Assembly (NCBI RefSeq): GCF_000422545.1
Contig: NZ_AULZ01000008.1
Coordinates: forward strand, 1 to 64,000
Direction of reading: 5' to 3'
Length of the DNA: 64,000 nucleotides
Source: Desulfocurvibacter africanus subsp. africanus DSM 2603
GTDB taxonomy: Bacteria > Desulfobacterota > Desulfovibrionia > Desulfovibrionales > Desulfovibrionaceae
Positions 1 through 8,554 of the stretch are shown piece after piece. Within the stretch, counting starts at the first letter, position 1. Each line of letters starts with the position of its first letter. The notes under the pieces are model-generated. The model ran no database searches. It was not told the origin of the DNA and saw only the letters and a list, made by a program, of their open reading frames with translations. The translations under genes and the position numbers were made by a program.

Positions 1-52
1 TCCGCTTGGACTTGTGCGCGGGCTTTCGCCCAAGAGCTTTCGTCCGGCGCGA

Positions 53-110
53 GGTGTGCTTCTTAGTCGCCCTCGCCCCTTTCGTCAACTCTTTTCAGCG
101 GCTTTTTTTT
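53..110 (-). promoter_or_regulatory. Tandem stable-RNA promoter, proximal copy
   Basis: Read on the minus strand: -35 TTGACG (83-88), 17-bp spacer, -10 TAAGAA (60-65), and an A8 tract (103-110) upstream of the -35 like an UP element. It is the copy nearest the left edge, so transcription would start near 53 and leave the window. The short leader holds a GGGC-GAAA-GCCC hairpin (20-31). Together with two near-copies upstream, this is the arrangement expected ahead of an rRNA operon; the 16S gene itself is not in view. Confidence 0.7.
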
Positions 111-192
111 CGGCTTGTTTCAAGCCTTGCCACCTACTCAGTAAAGCCTGGCCAAGGGCACCCCCTTCGCCAGCCACTCGCGACATCTCGCG

Positions 193-254
193 GGCGGACG
201 GGCTATCTAGGCTGTTTGCCTTGCGCCGTCAACTCCCCGGCCAACCTTTTTTTT
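193..254 (-). promoter_or_regulatory. Tandem stable-RNA promoter, middle copy
   Basis: Minus strand: A8 tract (247-254), -35 TTGACG (227-232), 17-bp spacer, -10 TAGATA (204-209), then a GC-rich discriminator matching the distal copy (GGCGGACG on the plus strand, about 193-202). A GC-rich discriminator is typical of stringently controlled rRNA promoters. Same -35, spacer length and A-tract placement as the proximal copy. Confidence 0.72.
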
Positions 255-373
255 GCGACCACCCCGCTGGGCAGCCCCCATTCAAATATGGTCGGGGAAT
301 CTTCGTCCAAACGGAAAAATTCAGCTTTCACAGAACCGTCGCCTCTCCTTGACGGAGACTCGGCCCAGCCTCG

Positions 374-433
374 TGGCGGACGAGCTATCTATGTCTTTCG
401 TCTTCCCTCGTCAACCACAAAAACCTTTTTTTT
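374..433 (-). promoter_or_regulatory. Tandem stable-RNA promoter, distal copy
   Basis: Minus strand: A8 tract (426-433), -35 TTGACG (409-414), 17-bp spacer, -10 TAGATA (386-391). The initiation region GGCGGACGAGCTATCTA (plus sense) differs by one base from the middle copy. Three such promoters in 380 bp argue for a heavily transcribed stable RNA operon running left. Confidence 0.72.
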
Positions 434-764
434 GAAATTTGCCTCGAACCATTGTTTAAATTCAGCCATGCGCCATTCCAAACTCCAGCTTTTCCGCTGT
501 TGGCCACAGATGAATTGGGTGAATTGGTTGTTCAAACTTACCCTTCCTCAATCCATGTATCCATCCGGGCTGCATTCGGCGCTAGTCACATACCTTGCCG
601 AGCGATGCCAGTGGGCTCCCTTTCCTGGCGCAGACTACTTGGCCGCTAAGCGGCCTTGTTTCCATTCGGATGCGCTACTTGCGCTTTGACTTACTACTCG
701 GTAATCGCTAAGCATATTCGTAGCACGAGTTACATATTAATGCTACATATACACGAGGTTGAAA
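434..764. other. Spacer between divergent rRNA-type promoters and ABC operon
   Basis: No convincing gene. It holds a perfect hairpin GGCCGC-TAA-GCGGCC (641-655) followed by TTGTTT, terminator-like on the plus strand although no gene precedes it. A possible promoter for the ABC operon has TTGACT at 686-691, but its -10 is poor. Open frames here show no recognisable protein. Confidence 0.4.
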
Positions 765-1886
765 ATGGACCCCCTCCGACTACCCGTCACCTCACTGCTC
801 TGTGCGCTGCTGTTCTGTCTATGCACCAGCACGGCCTTGGCCGGCCCGACTCACACCATCACCGACGCCCATGGGCGCACTGTGTCTGTACCAGTCCAGG
901 TCGAGCGGGTCATCTGCTCGGGGCCGGGATGCCTGCGCCTGTTGAGCTATCTTCAGGCGCAGGAGCGCGTCGTGGCCGTGGACGACATCGAGACTCGGCG
1001 CAACACGTTCGACGCCCGGCCCTATGCCCTGGCCAACCCGCAATTCAAGAACCTGCCCGTGTTCGGTGAGTTTCGCGGCCACGATAATCCCGAACGTATC
1101 CTGAACCTGGAGCCCTCGCCGCAGGCGATCTTCAAGACCTACTCGACCATGGGGCATGAGCCTGAACTGCTGCAGACCAAAACAGGCATCCCTGTAATCG
1201 TGCTCAAGTACGGAAACCTTACCTACGACAGACAAAACTTGAATCACGCCCTGCGCCTCATGGGCGAAGTGCTGGGCAAGACCGAGCGAGCCGAGGCGGT
1301 CATCGCCTACTTCGACGCCCTCCAGGCCGACCTGACGCTGCGCACGCGCGATATCCCGACTGATCAGCGCATATCCTGCTACGTGGGCGGCCTCGCGGCA
1401 CGTGGGCCGCACGGCTTCCACTCCACCGAGCCGTCCTACCCGCCCTTCGTGTTCACCAACGCACGCAACCTGGCCGCCACTCTCGCGCCCGAGGGCAAGA
1501 GCCTGTCCCAGGCCGTGGTGGCCAAGGAACAGATAGTGGCCTGGGATCCGGACGTGCTTTTCTTGGACCTGTCCACCTTGCAACTTGGCGACTCGGCCGG
1601 CGGACTGCACGAGTTGCGCACGGACCCGGCCTACCGCAGCCTGACGGCCGTGCGCAAGGGGCGGGTGTTCGGCGTGCTTCCCTTCAACTGGTACTCCGAA
1701 AATTTCGGCTCCATCTTCGCCGACGGCTACTTCGTGGGCAAGACGCTTTATCCCGAGCGCTTCGCGGACGTCGATCCGGCGACCAAGGCTGACGAGATCT
1801 ACGCCTTCCTGGTCGGCAAGCCCGTGTTCGGGCAGATGAACGCGCTATTCCGTAACCTGGCCTTTCAGCCAGTGCCGGTGAAGTAG
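765..1886 (+). CDS. Periplasmic substrate-binding protein of FecB/BtuF type
   Basis: Binding component of an iron-chelate/cobalamin-class ABC importer (PF01497 type). The start is ATG 765, with GAGG 6 nt upstream; a TTG at 759 is in frame but lies on the ribosome site. The N-terminus is a signal peptide ending near TALA-G, then the family opening DAHGRTVSVP followed by ERVICSGPGCLRLL. About 373 residues, normal for the family. It is followed after 2 nt by the permease, then the ATPase and an FmdE protein. The substrate cannot be read from sequence: ferric chelate, haem, corrinoid, or molybdate/tungstate (as in the MolBCA subgroup) are all possible, and the FmdE partner makes an oxyanion or metal cofactor link worth testing. 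Confidence 0.85.
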   Translation: MDPLRLPVTSLLCALLFCLCTSTALAGPTHTITDAHGRTVSVPVQVERVICSGPGCLRLLSYLQAQERVVAVDDIETRRNTFDARPYALANPQFKNLPVFGEFRGHDNPERILNLEPSPQAIFKTYSTMGHEPELLQTKTGIPVIVLKYGNLTYDRQNLNHALRLMGEVLGKTERAEAVIAYFDALQADLTLRTRDIPTDQRISCYVGGLAARGPHGFHSTEPSYPPFVFTNARNLAATLAPEGKSLSQAVVAKEQIVAWDPDVLFLDLSTLQLGDSAGGLHELRTDPAYRSLTAVRKGRVFGVLPFNWYSENFGSIFADGYFVGKTLYPERFADVDPATKADEIYAFLVGKPVFGQMNALFRNLAFQPVPVK

Positions 1887-1888
1887 CC

Positions 1889-2959
1889 GTGCCCCATTTC
1901 GAGGACGGCGTAATCCCGGCCGAGTATTCAGCCTACATCAGCCGCAAGACACTCCTTTTGATCGGCCTCGTGGGCCTGTCGGGCCTATTGCTGGTAACAG
2001 CCGTATCCCTGGGTGCGGTGCGCATCCCCTTGGCGGACGTGCTGCGCACGCTGCTGGGCCAAGCCGACAACACGCGCCTGGCGCTCATCATCTGGAACAT
2101 CCGCCTGCCCCAGGCTCTGGCCGCCATTCTGGCCGGCATAGGCCTGGCCGTGGCCGGCGCGGCCATGCAGTCCATCCTGCGCAATCCGCTCGGCTCGCCC
2201 TTCACCTTGGGCGTGTCCCAAGCCGGGGCTTTCGGCGCGGCTTTCTCGGTCATGGTGCTGGGATCAGGAATCATGCAAAGCGCCAACGCCGGGGCCGTGA
2301 CCATCCTGAACCCATGGCTGACCACGGCCTGCGCCTTCGCCTTCTGCCTGCTGGCGGCCCTGGTCATCGTGGCCGTGGCGCGCTTGCGCGGGACCACGCC
2401 CGAGGTCATGGTCCTGGCCGGAGTGGCCCTGGGCTCGCTGTTCACGGCCGGAACCATGCTCCTGCAATACTTCGCCGACGACGTGCAGTTGGCGGCCATG
2501 GTCTTCTGGACCTTCGGCGACACGGCCCGCGCTGGCTGGCGCGAAATCGGCATCATGGCCGGGGTCGTGGTTCCGGCCATGGTCTTCTTCATCGCCAACC
2601 GGTGGAACTACAACGCCATCGACGCGGGCGACGAAACCGCGCATGGCCTGGGCGTGCTCGTGGAGCGCGTGCGCCTGACCGGGATGCTCGCGGCCTGCGT
2701 GCTCACGGCGACCGTCGTGTCCTTTCTCGGCATCATCGGCTTCGTGGGCCTGGTCTGTCCGCATATAGCCCGGCGCATGATCGGGGATGATCACTGCTTT
2801 CTGCTGCCCGCTAGCTGCCTGCTTGGCGGGGCGTTGCTGCTCGCGGCGGACACGGCCGCGCGGCTGGCCCTGGCCCCGCACGTGCTGCCCGTGTCCGTGC
2901 TCACGGCTTTCCTGGGCGCGCCTACCTTCCTGTTTCTTTTGGTCCGGGGGCGGCGATGA
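1889..2959 (+). CDS. FecCD-family ABC permease
   Basis: Integral membrane permease of about 356 residues with many hydrophobic segments (for example LLLIGLVGLSGLLLVTAV near the N-terminus) and the FecCD hallmarks RLPQALAAILAGIGLAVAG and GFVGLVCPHIARR, the latter forming the contact loop for the ATPase. The start is GTG 1889, only 2 nt after the binding-protein stop and without a clear ribosome site, so translation is probably coupled. It overlaps the ATPase gene in an ATGA junction. It would form the homodimeric channel of the importer. Confidence 0.9.
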   Translation: MPHFEDGVIPAEYSAYISRKTLLLIGLVGLSGLLLVTAVSLGAVRIPLADVLRTLLGQADNTRLALIIWNIRLPQALAAILAGIGLAVAGAAMQSILRNPLGSPFTLGVSQAGAFGAAFSVMVLGSGIMQSANAGAVTILNPWLTTACAFAFCLLAALVIVAVARLRGTTPEVMVLAGVALGSLFTAGTMLLQYFADDVQLAAMVFWTFGDTARAGWREIGIMAGVVVPAMVFFIANRWNYNAIDAGDETAHGLGVLVERVRLTGMLAACVLTATVVSFLGIIGFVGLVCPHIARRMIGDDHCFLLPASCLLGGALLLAADTAARLALAPHVLPVSVLTAFLGAPTFLFLLVRGRR

Positions 2960-3714
2960 TCCTGCACGCTAAAGACCTCTGCTTCGGATACGACGGTCGC
3001 CAGGTGCTGGACAGCCTGGGTTTCGATATAGCGGCCGGTGAGATACTGGCAGTGCTTGGGCCCAACGGCGTGGGCAAGACCACGCTGCTCAAGTGCCTGA
3101 ACGCCATGCACAGGCCCAGGGGCGGCGCGGTGCTGGTCGAGGGTCTGGACGTGTTCCGCATGGCCCGCGCCGAGGTTGCCAAGCGGTTGAGCTACGTGGC
3201 GCAGCGCGCTGAAGCCGGGCGCATGACCGCCTTCGACGCCGTGCTGCTGGGCCGCAAGCCGCATATGGGCTGGCGCGCATCGGCCAGGGATCTGCGCCTA
3301 GTCGAGGCAGCCCTGCGCCACGTAGGCCTGAGCCATCTAGCCCTGCGTTCCATCGACCGGATGAGCGGCGGCGAATTGCAAAAGGTCTGCATCGCCCGCG
3401 CCCTGGTTCAGGAGCCCCAAATTATGCTGCTGGACGAGCCGACCAGCTCCCTGGACCTGCGCAACCAGTTGGAGGTGCTGCGCACCATCCGGCACGTGGT
3501 CGAAGGCCACGGTATGGCCGCGATCATGACCATGCACGACCTGAACACGGCCCTGCGCTTCGCGCACCGGCTCCTGTTAATCAAGGACGGCCGCGTCCAC
3601 GCCCTGTGCACGCCCGACGAACTGGGCCCCGAGGTCATCGAGTCCGTCTACGGCGTGGCCGTGGACATAGTGCACCACGGCCGGCAACCGTTCATCATCC
3701 CCAAGGACATCTGA
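2956..3714 (+). CDS. FecE-type ABC transporter ATPase
   Basis: Cytoplasmic ATPase of 252 residues driving the importer. Walker A GPNGVGKTT (near residue 35), signature MSGGELQKV, Walker B IMLLDEP and the switch histidine in MTMHDLN are all intact. The ATG overlaps the permease stop (ATGA), so the pair is translationally coupled. Length and motifs match siderophore/cobalamin-class ATPases. The FmdE gene follows after 16 nt with its own ribosome site. Confidence 0.92.
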   Translation: MILHAKDLCFGYDGRQVLDSLGFDIAAGEILAVLGPNGVGKTTLLKCLNAMHRPRGGAVLVEGLDVFRMARAEVAKRLSYVAQRAEAGRMTAFDAVLLGRKPHMGWRASARDLRLVEAALRHVGLSHLALRSIDRMSGGELQKVCIARALVQEPQIMLLDEPTSSLDLRNQLEVLRTIRHVVEGHGMAAIMTMHDLNTALRFAHRLLLIKDGRVHALCTPDELGPEVIESVYGVAVDIVHHGRQPFIIPKDI

Positions 3715-3730
3715 AAGAGGAGAAATCAGC

Positions 3731-4342
3731 ATGGGCTGTTCTTTAAGTACCGAGCAAATCGCCAAAACCATTGAATTCCATGGGCACGAGTGCCCTGGCC
3801 TGAGCATCGGCCTGCGCGCCGCCGAGCTTTGTCTGCGCGAGCTGGGCCACAACGATCAGAGCCCCCTCGTGGCCGTGAGCGAAACGGACATGTGCGGGGC
3901 GGACGCCATCCAGTTCCTCACGGGCTGCACCTACGGCAAGGGCAACTTCATCCATCGCGACCATGGCAAGATGGCCTTCAGTTTTCATCGCCGGTCGGAC
4001 GGCAAGGCCCTGCGCGCGCTGCTCAGGCCCGATGCCTACGGTCCGGCCGGCGTGGAGATGCGCGAGTTAATGAAGAGGATCGTGGACGGCACGGCCAGCG
4101 AGGAGGAGAAACGCCGCTCGCAGGAGCTGCGTGCGCAGGTCCAGAAAGCAATTATGGACGCCGACCTGGAGATCCTGTTCAGCATAGAGGCCATCGAGTC
4201 CCTGCCACCCAGGCCAGCGCGCATCCTGGATAGCCTGGCCTGCGCCCATTGCGGCGAGTTGACCATGGAGTCGCGCACCCGTCGCTTCGGCGGCGAGACC
4301 CTGTGCATCCCCTGCTTCGAGCAGGTAGAGCAAAAGATCTGA
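3731..4342 (+). CDS. FmdE-domain protein with C-terminal zinc-ribbon
   Basis: 203 residues. The N-terminal two thirds is an FmdE domain (PF02663): HGHECPGLSIGLRAAEL near residue 17 and DMCGADAIQ near residue 55, with conserved His/Cys for metal binding. The C-terminus carries CAHCGEL and CIPCFEQ, a two-CxxC zinc-ribbon. A good ribosome site (AGAGGAG) precedes ATG 3731. FmdE was named from molybdenum formylmethanofuran dehydrogenase operons, but its biochemical role is not settled. Here it closes a FecBCD-type ABC operon, suggesting a role with the imported metal or chelate (inference). A GC hairpin follows. Confidence 0.82.
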   Translation: MGCSLSTEQIAKTIEFHGHECPGLSIGLRAAELCLRELGHNDQSPLVAVSETDMCGADAIQFLTGCTYGKGNFIHRDHGKMAFSFHRRSDGKALRALLRPDAYGPAGVEMRELMKRIVDGTASEEEKRRSQELRAQVQKAIMDADLEILFSIEAIESLPPRPARILDSLACAHCGELTMESRTRRFGGETLCIPCFEQVEQKI

Positions 4343-4359
4343 CGCCTTGTCCGCTTCAA

Positions 4360-4384
4360 GGGCCGGGCGAATGGCTCCCGGCCC
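4360..4384 (+). terminator. GC hairpin after the ABC-FmdE operon
   Basis: Perfect 8-bp stem GGGCCGGG/CCCGGCCC with a 9-nt loop, 18 nt after the FmdE stop. No proper T-run follows, so termination by this hairpin alone is uncertain. Confidence 0.4.
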
Positions 4385-4494
4385 AGTTCAACACCTCGGC
4401 TTGCGTTCCATTTGCCCGAATTTTCGCTTCTCCTTCCCGCCGCGCCTGCTACTATGAAAACGACGGCTTGGGCCCTTACCCCAGGAGGTTGATC

Positions 4495-4932
4495 ATGAAG
4501 CGGCAGGTCGTATCCCTGATTCTGTTGATTCTCGCGCTGCTCGCCACGTCCTGCGCCGGTTGGCGTGGCGGTTCCGGAAGCCTGCACCGGCCCGAGGATT
4601 GTCCGTTGGATCTGGCTACGCCATATGAATACACGGTGGAAAGCCTGGCGGGTGAAGACGCCAATGAATACGAGCGGCTATGGGCCCGCAATGTCCTGGC
4701 GGAATGCCACGAGCGAAGAGGCGAATACCGCCAGGCCTACGAGGATTACTACGCTGCTCGGAACATGGCCTGCGAAAGCGAACGCATGGGTCAGGAAGCC
4801 TCCCTGGATGCCGATGTGACCCGCCGCTACTGCGATGAATACGGACCCCAGGCACTGGAGCGTGTCGGCGCACGGCTCTCACCGCAAGAGCGGGAGGAGA
4901 TCCAGGCCGAAGAGGAGCAGGAGCAAGAATGA
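4495..4932 (+). CDS. Small putative lipoprotein, function unknown
   Basis: 145 residues starting at ATG 4495, with an exact AGGAGG 6 nt upstream. The N-terminus is a lipoprotein-like signal (LILALLATSC; the -3 residue is Ala, so lipidation is likely rather than certain). The mature part is acidic and helical, has four further cysteines, and includes YERLWARNVLAECHERRGEY and YRQAYEDYYAARN, which resemble one or two TPR-like helical pairs. It ends in a Glu/Gln-rich tail. Its stop overlaps the next start (ATGA), tying it to the ferredoxin-like gene. No family recognised. Confidence 0.7.
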   Translation: MKRQVVSLILLILALLATSCAGWRGGSGSLHRPEDCPLDLATPYEYTVESLAGEDANEYERLWARNVLAECHERRGEYRQAYEDYYAARNMACESERMGQEASLDADVTRRYCDEYGPQALERVGARLSPQEREEIQAEEEQEQE

Positions 4933-5942
4933 CGCAGGGAGAAAGCAGAAGCCCGAGAAAGGAGAGGCTTGCATTTCCCTCATCTGTCCGGCTATCTACA
5001 TACATGCGAATACCCCTGCCAATGAAGCCCTCCACACGCGCCTTCCTGGACGAAGCCCGCCGCACGCCGGGCTTCACGGTCTTCGACAGGCTGCACGCCT
5101 ATGTCTACGGCCGCTGGTGCTATCTCTACATAGCCATGGCCAAGGGCCAGCACCCCGCCTCCAGGCTGATCTACCCGCTCCTGGCCGGCCTGGGTAAGTT
5201 TTCCAGGCTGCTGAGCGGCGGCGGGACCGATCCTGACAGAGGGAAAAAAGTATTTGCCGATTCGTACCACGGCAAGGCCGTGTCCCTCGACTCGGCGCGC
5301 AAGCTCATCAGCGTGGGACGTGAAGTGAGCCTGGAGCTGCCCGAACAGGTCATCCCGTACACCCAGGCCCGCGACATAGTGCTTAAGAACCCGACGTTGA
5401 TCGCGGCCCTGGACTGCCCCTGCCGCGCGGCCTCGCCAAACCCCTGCCTGCCTCTGAGCGTATGCCTCCTCGTGGGCGATCCGTTCGCCTCGTTCATGCT
5501 GGAACACCACCCCAAGCGCACCCGGCGCATCAGCGTGCAGGAGGCTTTGGACATCCTCTCGGCCGAGGACGCGCGCGGCCACGCGCATCATGCCTTTTTC
5601 AAGGACGCCATGCTGGGACGCTTCTACGCCATCTGCAACTGCTGCTCGTGCTGTTGCGGAGCCATGCAGGCCCACAAGCGCGGGGTGCCCATGCTGGCAT
5701 CCTCGGGCTACGTCTGCCGGGTCGAGACCGAACATTGCGCGGGCTGCGGCGCCTGCACGGAGGCCTGTCCCTTCGGCGCGATGGGAATCCGCGACGACCA
5801 CGCCTGGGTGGACGAGAAGCAATGCATGGGCTGCGGCGTATGCCTGACGCGTTGCGATCACCAAGCCCTGCACCTTGAGCGCGAGCCGTCCCGTGGCGAC
5901 CCTCTGGAGATCGAGGCTCTCCTGAATGCTAAAAGCCCCTGA
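4929..5942 (+). CDS. Cysteine-rich 4Fe-4S ferredoxin-like protein
   Basis: The C-terminal part has two 4Fe-4S motifs, CAGCGACTEACPFGA and CMGCGVCLTRCDHQA. Before them are two unusual cysteine clusters, LDCPCRAASPNPCLP and ICNCCSCCCGAM. The body otherwise looks soluble, with no signal peptide. ATG 4929 overlaps the lipoprotein stop and has CAGGAG 5 nt upstream; an internal ATG at 5022 (MKPSTRAFLDEAR) fits the folded protein better and may be the true start. The CNCCSCCC motif is shared with a family of ferredoxin-like proteins of anaerobes whose partner is not known to me. Probably an electron carrier or cluster enzyme. Confidence 0.75.
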   Translation: MTQGESRSPRKERLAFPSSVRLSTYMRIPLPMKPSTRAFLDEARRTPGFTVFDRLHAYVYGRWCYLYIAMAKGQHPASRLIYPLLAGLGKFSRLLSGGGTDPDRGKKVFADSYHGKAVSLDSARKLISVGREVSLELPEQVIPYTQARDIVLKNPTLIAALDCPCRAASPNPCLPLSVCLLVGDPFASFMLEHHPKRTRRISVQEALDILSAEDARGHAHHAFFKDAMLGRFYAICNCCSCCCGAMQAHKRGVPMLASSGYVCRVETEHCAGCGACTEACPFGAMGIRDDHAWVDEKQCMGCGVCLTRCDHQALHLEREPSRGDPLEIEALLNAKSP

Positions 5943-6044
5943 ATCGGGAAGTAAGCCTTCACAATTCAGCCTTCTTCCCTGGCAAGCGCGGGAAAAGCGA
6001 GTATACAGATATGTCCTGGCCCCTCAGTTTTTACAGGCAGGACA

Positions 6045-7733
6045 ATGAAGACTTACGACATTTCTTACCAGAAGGCCCTGGAAAGACTGGTCAAGGCCAG
6101 CCGGGATCTATCTCGGGCGCGGGAAATCAGGGATATCGCGGCCGTGGTCCGCTCTGCGGCCAGGGACCTCATGGGCGCGGATGGAGCCACCTTCATCCTG
6201 CGCGAAGGAGACTTGTCCTACTACGCCGACGAGAGCGCCATAAGGCCCCTTTTCAAGGGCATGCGCTTCCCCATGGAAAAGTGCATCGGCGGGTGGGTCA
6301 TGCTGCATAGGCAGCCGGCGGCCATTGAAGATATCTCCGCCGACGAACGCATCCCTCCCGGTGTCTACGAGCCCACCTTTGTCAAAAGCCTGCTGGTGGT
6401 GCCCGTGCACCGGGAAGAGCCCACGGCGGCCATAGGCGCGTATTGGGCAAGACGGCACAGGCCATCGCGGCGCGAGCTGAGCGTGCTGCAGGCCCTGGCC
6501 GACGCGACATCAGTGGCCATGGAGAACGTGCGCCTATACGCCGAACTGCAGGAGCGCATCGCCGAACTGGAGAGCCAGAAAGCCCTGGCCGTGGCCGCAA
6601 CCAGAGCCAAGAGCGAATTCCTGGCTAATATGAGTCATGAAATCCGCACACCGCTCAACGCCATTCTCGGCATGGCCGAACTCGCGGAGCGGCGCTGCCC
6701 CCAGCATGTCAAAGAGCACTTCAAGCTCATTCGCCAGTCGGGCCGAGCCCTGCTGGATATCATCAATGACATTCTGGACCTGTCCAGAATCGAGGCCGGC
6801 AGGTTTGCACCCCAGCGCAAACCTTTTCAGCCGCGCGAAGCCCTGGACTCGGTGCTCGGTCCCATGTCCATGATTGCCGAGGAAAAAGGCCTCGCGCTGA
6901 ACCTCGCCGTTTCCCCAACCGTCCCGGTCTGGCTGGTAGGCGATGAGGGCCGATTACGGCAGGTGCTGACGAATCTCCTGGGCAATGCCCTCAAGTTCAC
7001 CGAGCGCGGCCGCATCGAACTGCATGTAGCCAGGGAACCGAGCGACCTACAGCATCCCGAAGCCGTGCGGCTGCACTTCAGCGTGCGCGACACGGGCATC
7101 GGCATTCCAGCCGAGCGACAGCAGGCCATTTTCCAGAGCTTCTCCCAGGCCGAGGCTTCGGCTCATGCCAAGTACGGCGGCACAGGCCTTGGCCTGACCA
7201 TCTCCAAGGAACTCGTGGAGCGCATGGGCGGGCGCATATGGGTCGACAGTGAGCCGGGCCTGGGCTCCACATTTCATTTCACCGCCGAATTCGACCGCAT
7301 GGAGCGGCAGTTGGAGAGGCCCATGGCTACCAACGGCAGGACGGCCACATCGACCAAGCCGCTCAACATACTTCTTGCCGAGGACAATCCCATCAATCAG
7401 TTCGTGCTTACGGAAATGCTCAAGGTCCGGGGCCACGCTGTCACCGTGGCGGCTACAGGCCGCGAAGCACTGGATCGCCTGGCCGAGCGGCCCTTCGAGG
7501 TAGTGCTCATGGACGCGCAGATGCCCGAGATGGACGGGGTCGAGGCCACCCGACGCATCCGTGAAGGCCAGGTTCCGGGCGCTCCGGCCAACATTCCCAT
7601 CATCGCCCTGACCGCCTACGCCCTAAGCGGGGACCGCGAGCGGTTTTTGAATGCCGGAATGGACGACTACATCCCAAAACCCGTGGACATGGACGATCTT
7701 GACGCGAAACTCAATGCCATTCCCCGCAGATGA
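6045..7733 (+). CDS. GAF-domain hybrid sensor histidine kinase
   Basis: 562 residues, soluble. An N-terminal GAF domain (about 20-165) is followed by a coiled linker, HisKA with NMSHEIRTP (phospho-acceptor His198), HATPase_c with N-box [11 protein letters not shown] (near 308), G1 DTGIGIP and G2 GGTGLGL, then a receiver domain opening [11 protein letters not shown] (near 443) with phospho-acceptor Asp490 in [12 protein letters not shown]. There is no transmembrane segment, so the signal is intracellular or a small ligand bound by GAF. No response regulator gene sits beside it; the hybrid presumably passes phosphate to a distant Hpt protein. Confidence 0.9.
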   Translation: MKTYDISYQKALERLVKASRDLSRAREIRDIAAVVRSAARDLMGADGATFILREGDLSYYADESAIRPLFKGMRFPMEKCIGGWVMLHRQPAAIEDISADERIPPGVYEPTFVKSLLVVPVHREEPTAAIGAYWARRHRPSRRELSVLQALADATSVAMENVRLYAELQERIAELESQKALAVAATRAKSEFLANMSHEIRTPLNAILGMAELAERRCPQHVKEHFKLIRQSGRALLDIINDILDLSRIEAGRFAPQRKPFQPREALDSVLGPMSMIAEEKGLALNLAVSPTVPVWLVGDEGRLRQVLTNLLGNALKFTERGRIELHVAREPSDLQHPEAVRLHFSVRDTGIGIPAERQQAIFQSFSQAEASAHAKYGGTGLGLTISKELVERMGGRIWVDSEPGLGSTFHFTAEFDRMERQLERPMATNGRTATSTKPLNILLAEDNPINQFVLTEMLKVRGHAVTVAATGREALDRLAERPFEVVLMDAQMPEMDGVEATRRIREGQVPGAPANIPIIALTAYALSGDRERFLNAGMDDYIPKPVDMDDLDAKLNAIPRR

Positions 7734-7956
7734 ATCCGTTCTCGGCTTCCCAGCAGGACCAGCCACCGGCTTTTCCCCCCCGAGCAGAGCAACCCTCGGC
7801 CGTTGATCGCGTGCGTCTTGCACCGCACGGACACTATTAAACCTCGCTCGGACGCGTCTTTTTCATTACATACCTTATCTTGACGGCAGGTCCTGTTTCT
7901 CCTAGGCAGACTTTAAACGCTCAGCAGCATCAATCAACTTATCCCGGAACCGACGC

Positions 7957-8364
7957 ATGAAATACATTCAGGATTTTCACGGCGGCACCTCCAGCGACGG
8001 ACGCGTCATCCTGGTGGAACTCACCTCCACCGAAGCCAAGCGCATCTCCATCGCCTTCGACAACCAGCAGATGGCCAGGTTCGTGCCTCTTTTGGCCGGA
8101 TTGGCGCATATGGCCGCCGACAAGCTGCCGCTCTCGCAACGCGAGGATATCGAAAAGGGTGCACGAGCCGTAGGCAAGCCCATCGAAACGACCTCGGCCA
8201 AGATTGCGCCGGGCAGCGATGGCGGCATGCTGTTCACGGTGCGCGTAGGCACCATGGACCTGGCCTTCCGCATACCGGCCGAGGCCAAGGCCCGGCTGAC
8301 AAAGGATCTGGCCTCGCTGGGCCTCGCGGCCGCCAAGCCCCAGACGGACGCGTCGGGCGGCTAA
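7957..8364 (+). CDS. Hypothetical protein
   Basis: 135 residues, no signal peptide or membrane segment, rich in Ala/Lys with alternating short strands (RVILVELTS, GMLFTVRVGTMDLAFRI) and a helical middle. The ribosome site before ATG 7957 is weak (CGGAAC). I recognise no family. A hairpin-bearing intergenic repeat follows directly. GC-rich third positions support real coding. Confidence 0.6.
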   Translation: MKYIQDFHGGTSSDGRVILVELTSTEAKRISIAFDNQQMARFVPLLAGLAHMAADKLPLSQREDIEKGARAVGKPIETTSAKIAPGSDGGMLFTVRVGTMDLAFRIPAEAKARLTKDLASLGLAAAKPQTDASGG

Positions 8365-8380
8365 GGCCGCCGCACAAGCT

Positions 8381-8437
8381 CCTGAAAGGAGCTCTGCCCT
8401 CCAAGAGTCTCTCCCGCCAAGCAGTTCCCAGGAAAAG
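8381..8437. repeat. Hairpin-bearing intergenic repeat, copy 1
   Basis: Begins CCTGAAAGGAGCTCTGCCCT, with an AGCTCCT-GAA-AGGAGCT palindrome starting just before it (8377), then a segment like ...AGTCTCTCCCGCCAAGCA...CCAGGAAAA. It aligns with 45009-45068 (CCTGAAAGAGGGCGCTGCCC ... AGACTCTCACCTGCCAGGAAAA). Both copies lie just after plus-strand genes, suggesting a mobile or terminator-linked element. Confidence 0.5.
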
Positions 8438-8554
8438 CGCGTCTGCGGGCCTGCGTAGTGCAATGGCAGGCTGCTGCAACCACGTCGCGTGGTCTGCTTT
8501 CGATAAGCATTCACCTATTTTTGAGTGCTGCTCGGCCCTGTTGGCCTGGGCAAT

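Noticed and set aside
6-689. A 227-codon plus-strand frame at the left edge
   Set aside because: It runs through the three minus-strand promoters; codons and composition do not look like protein, and homopolymer T runs come from A8 promoter tracts.
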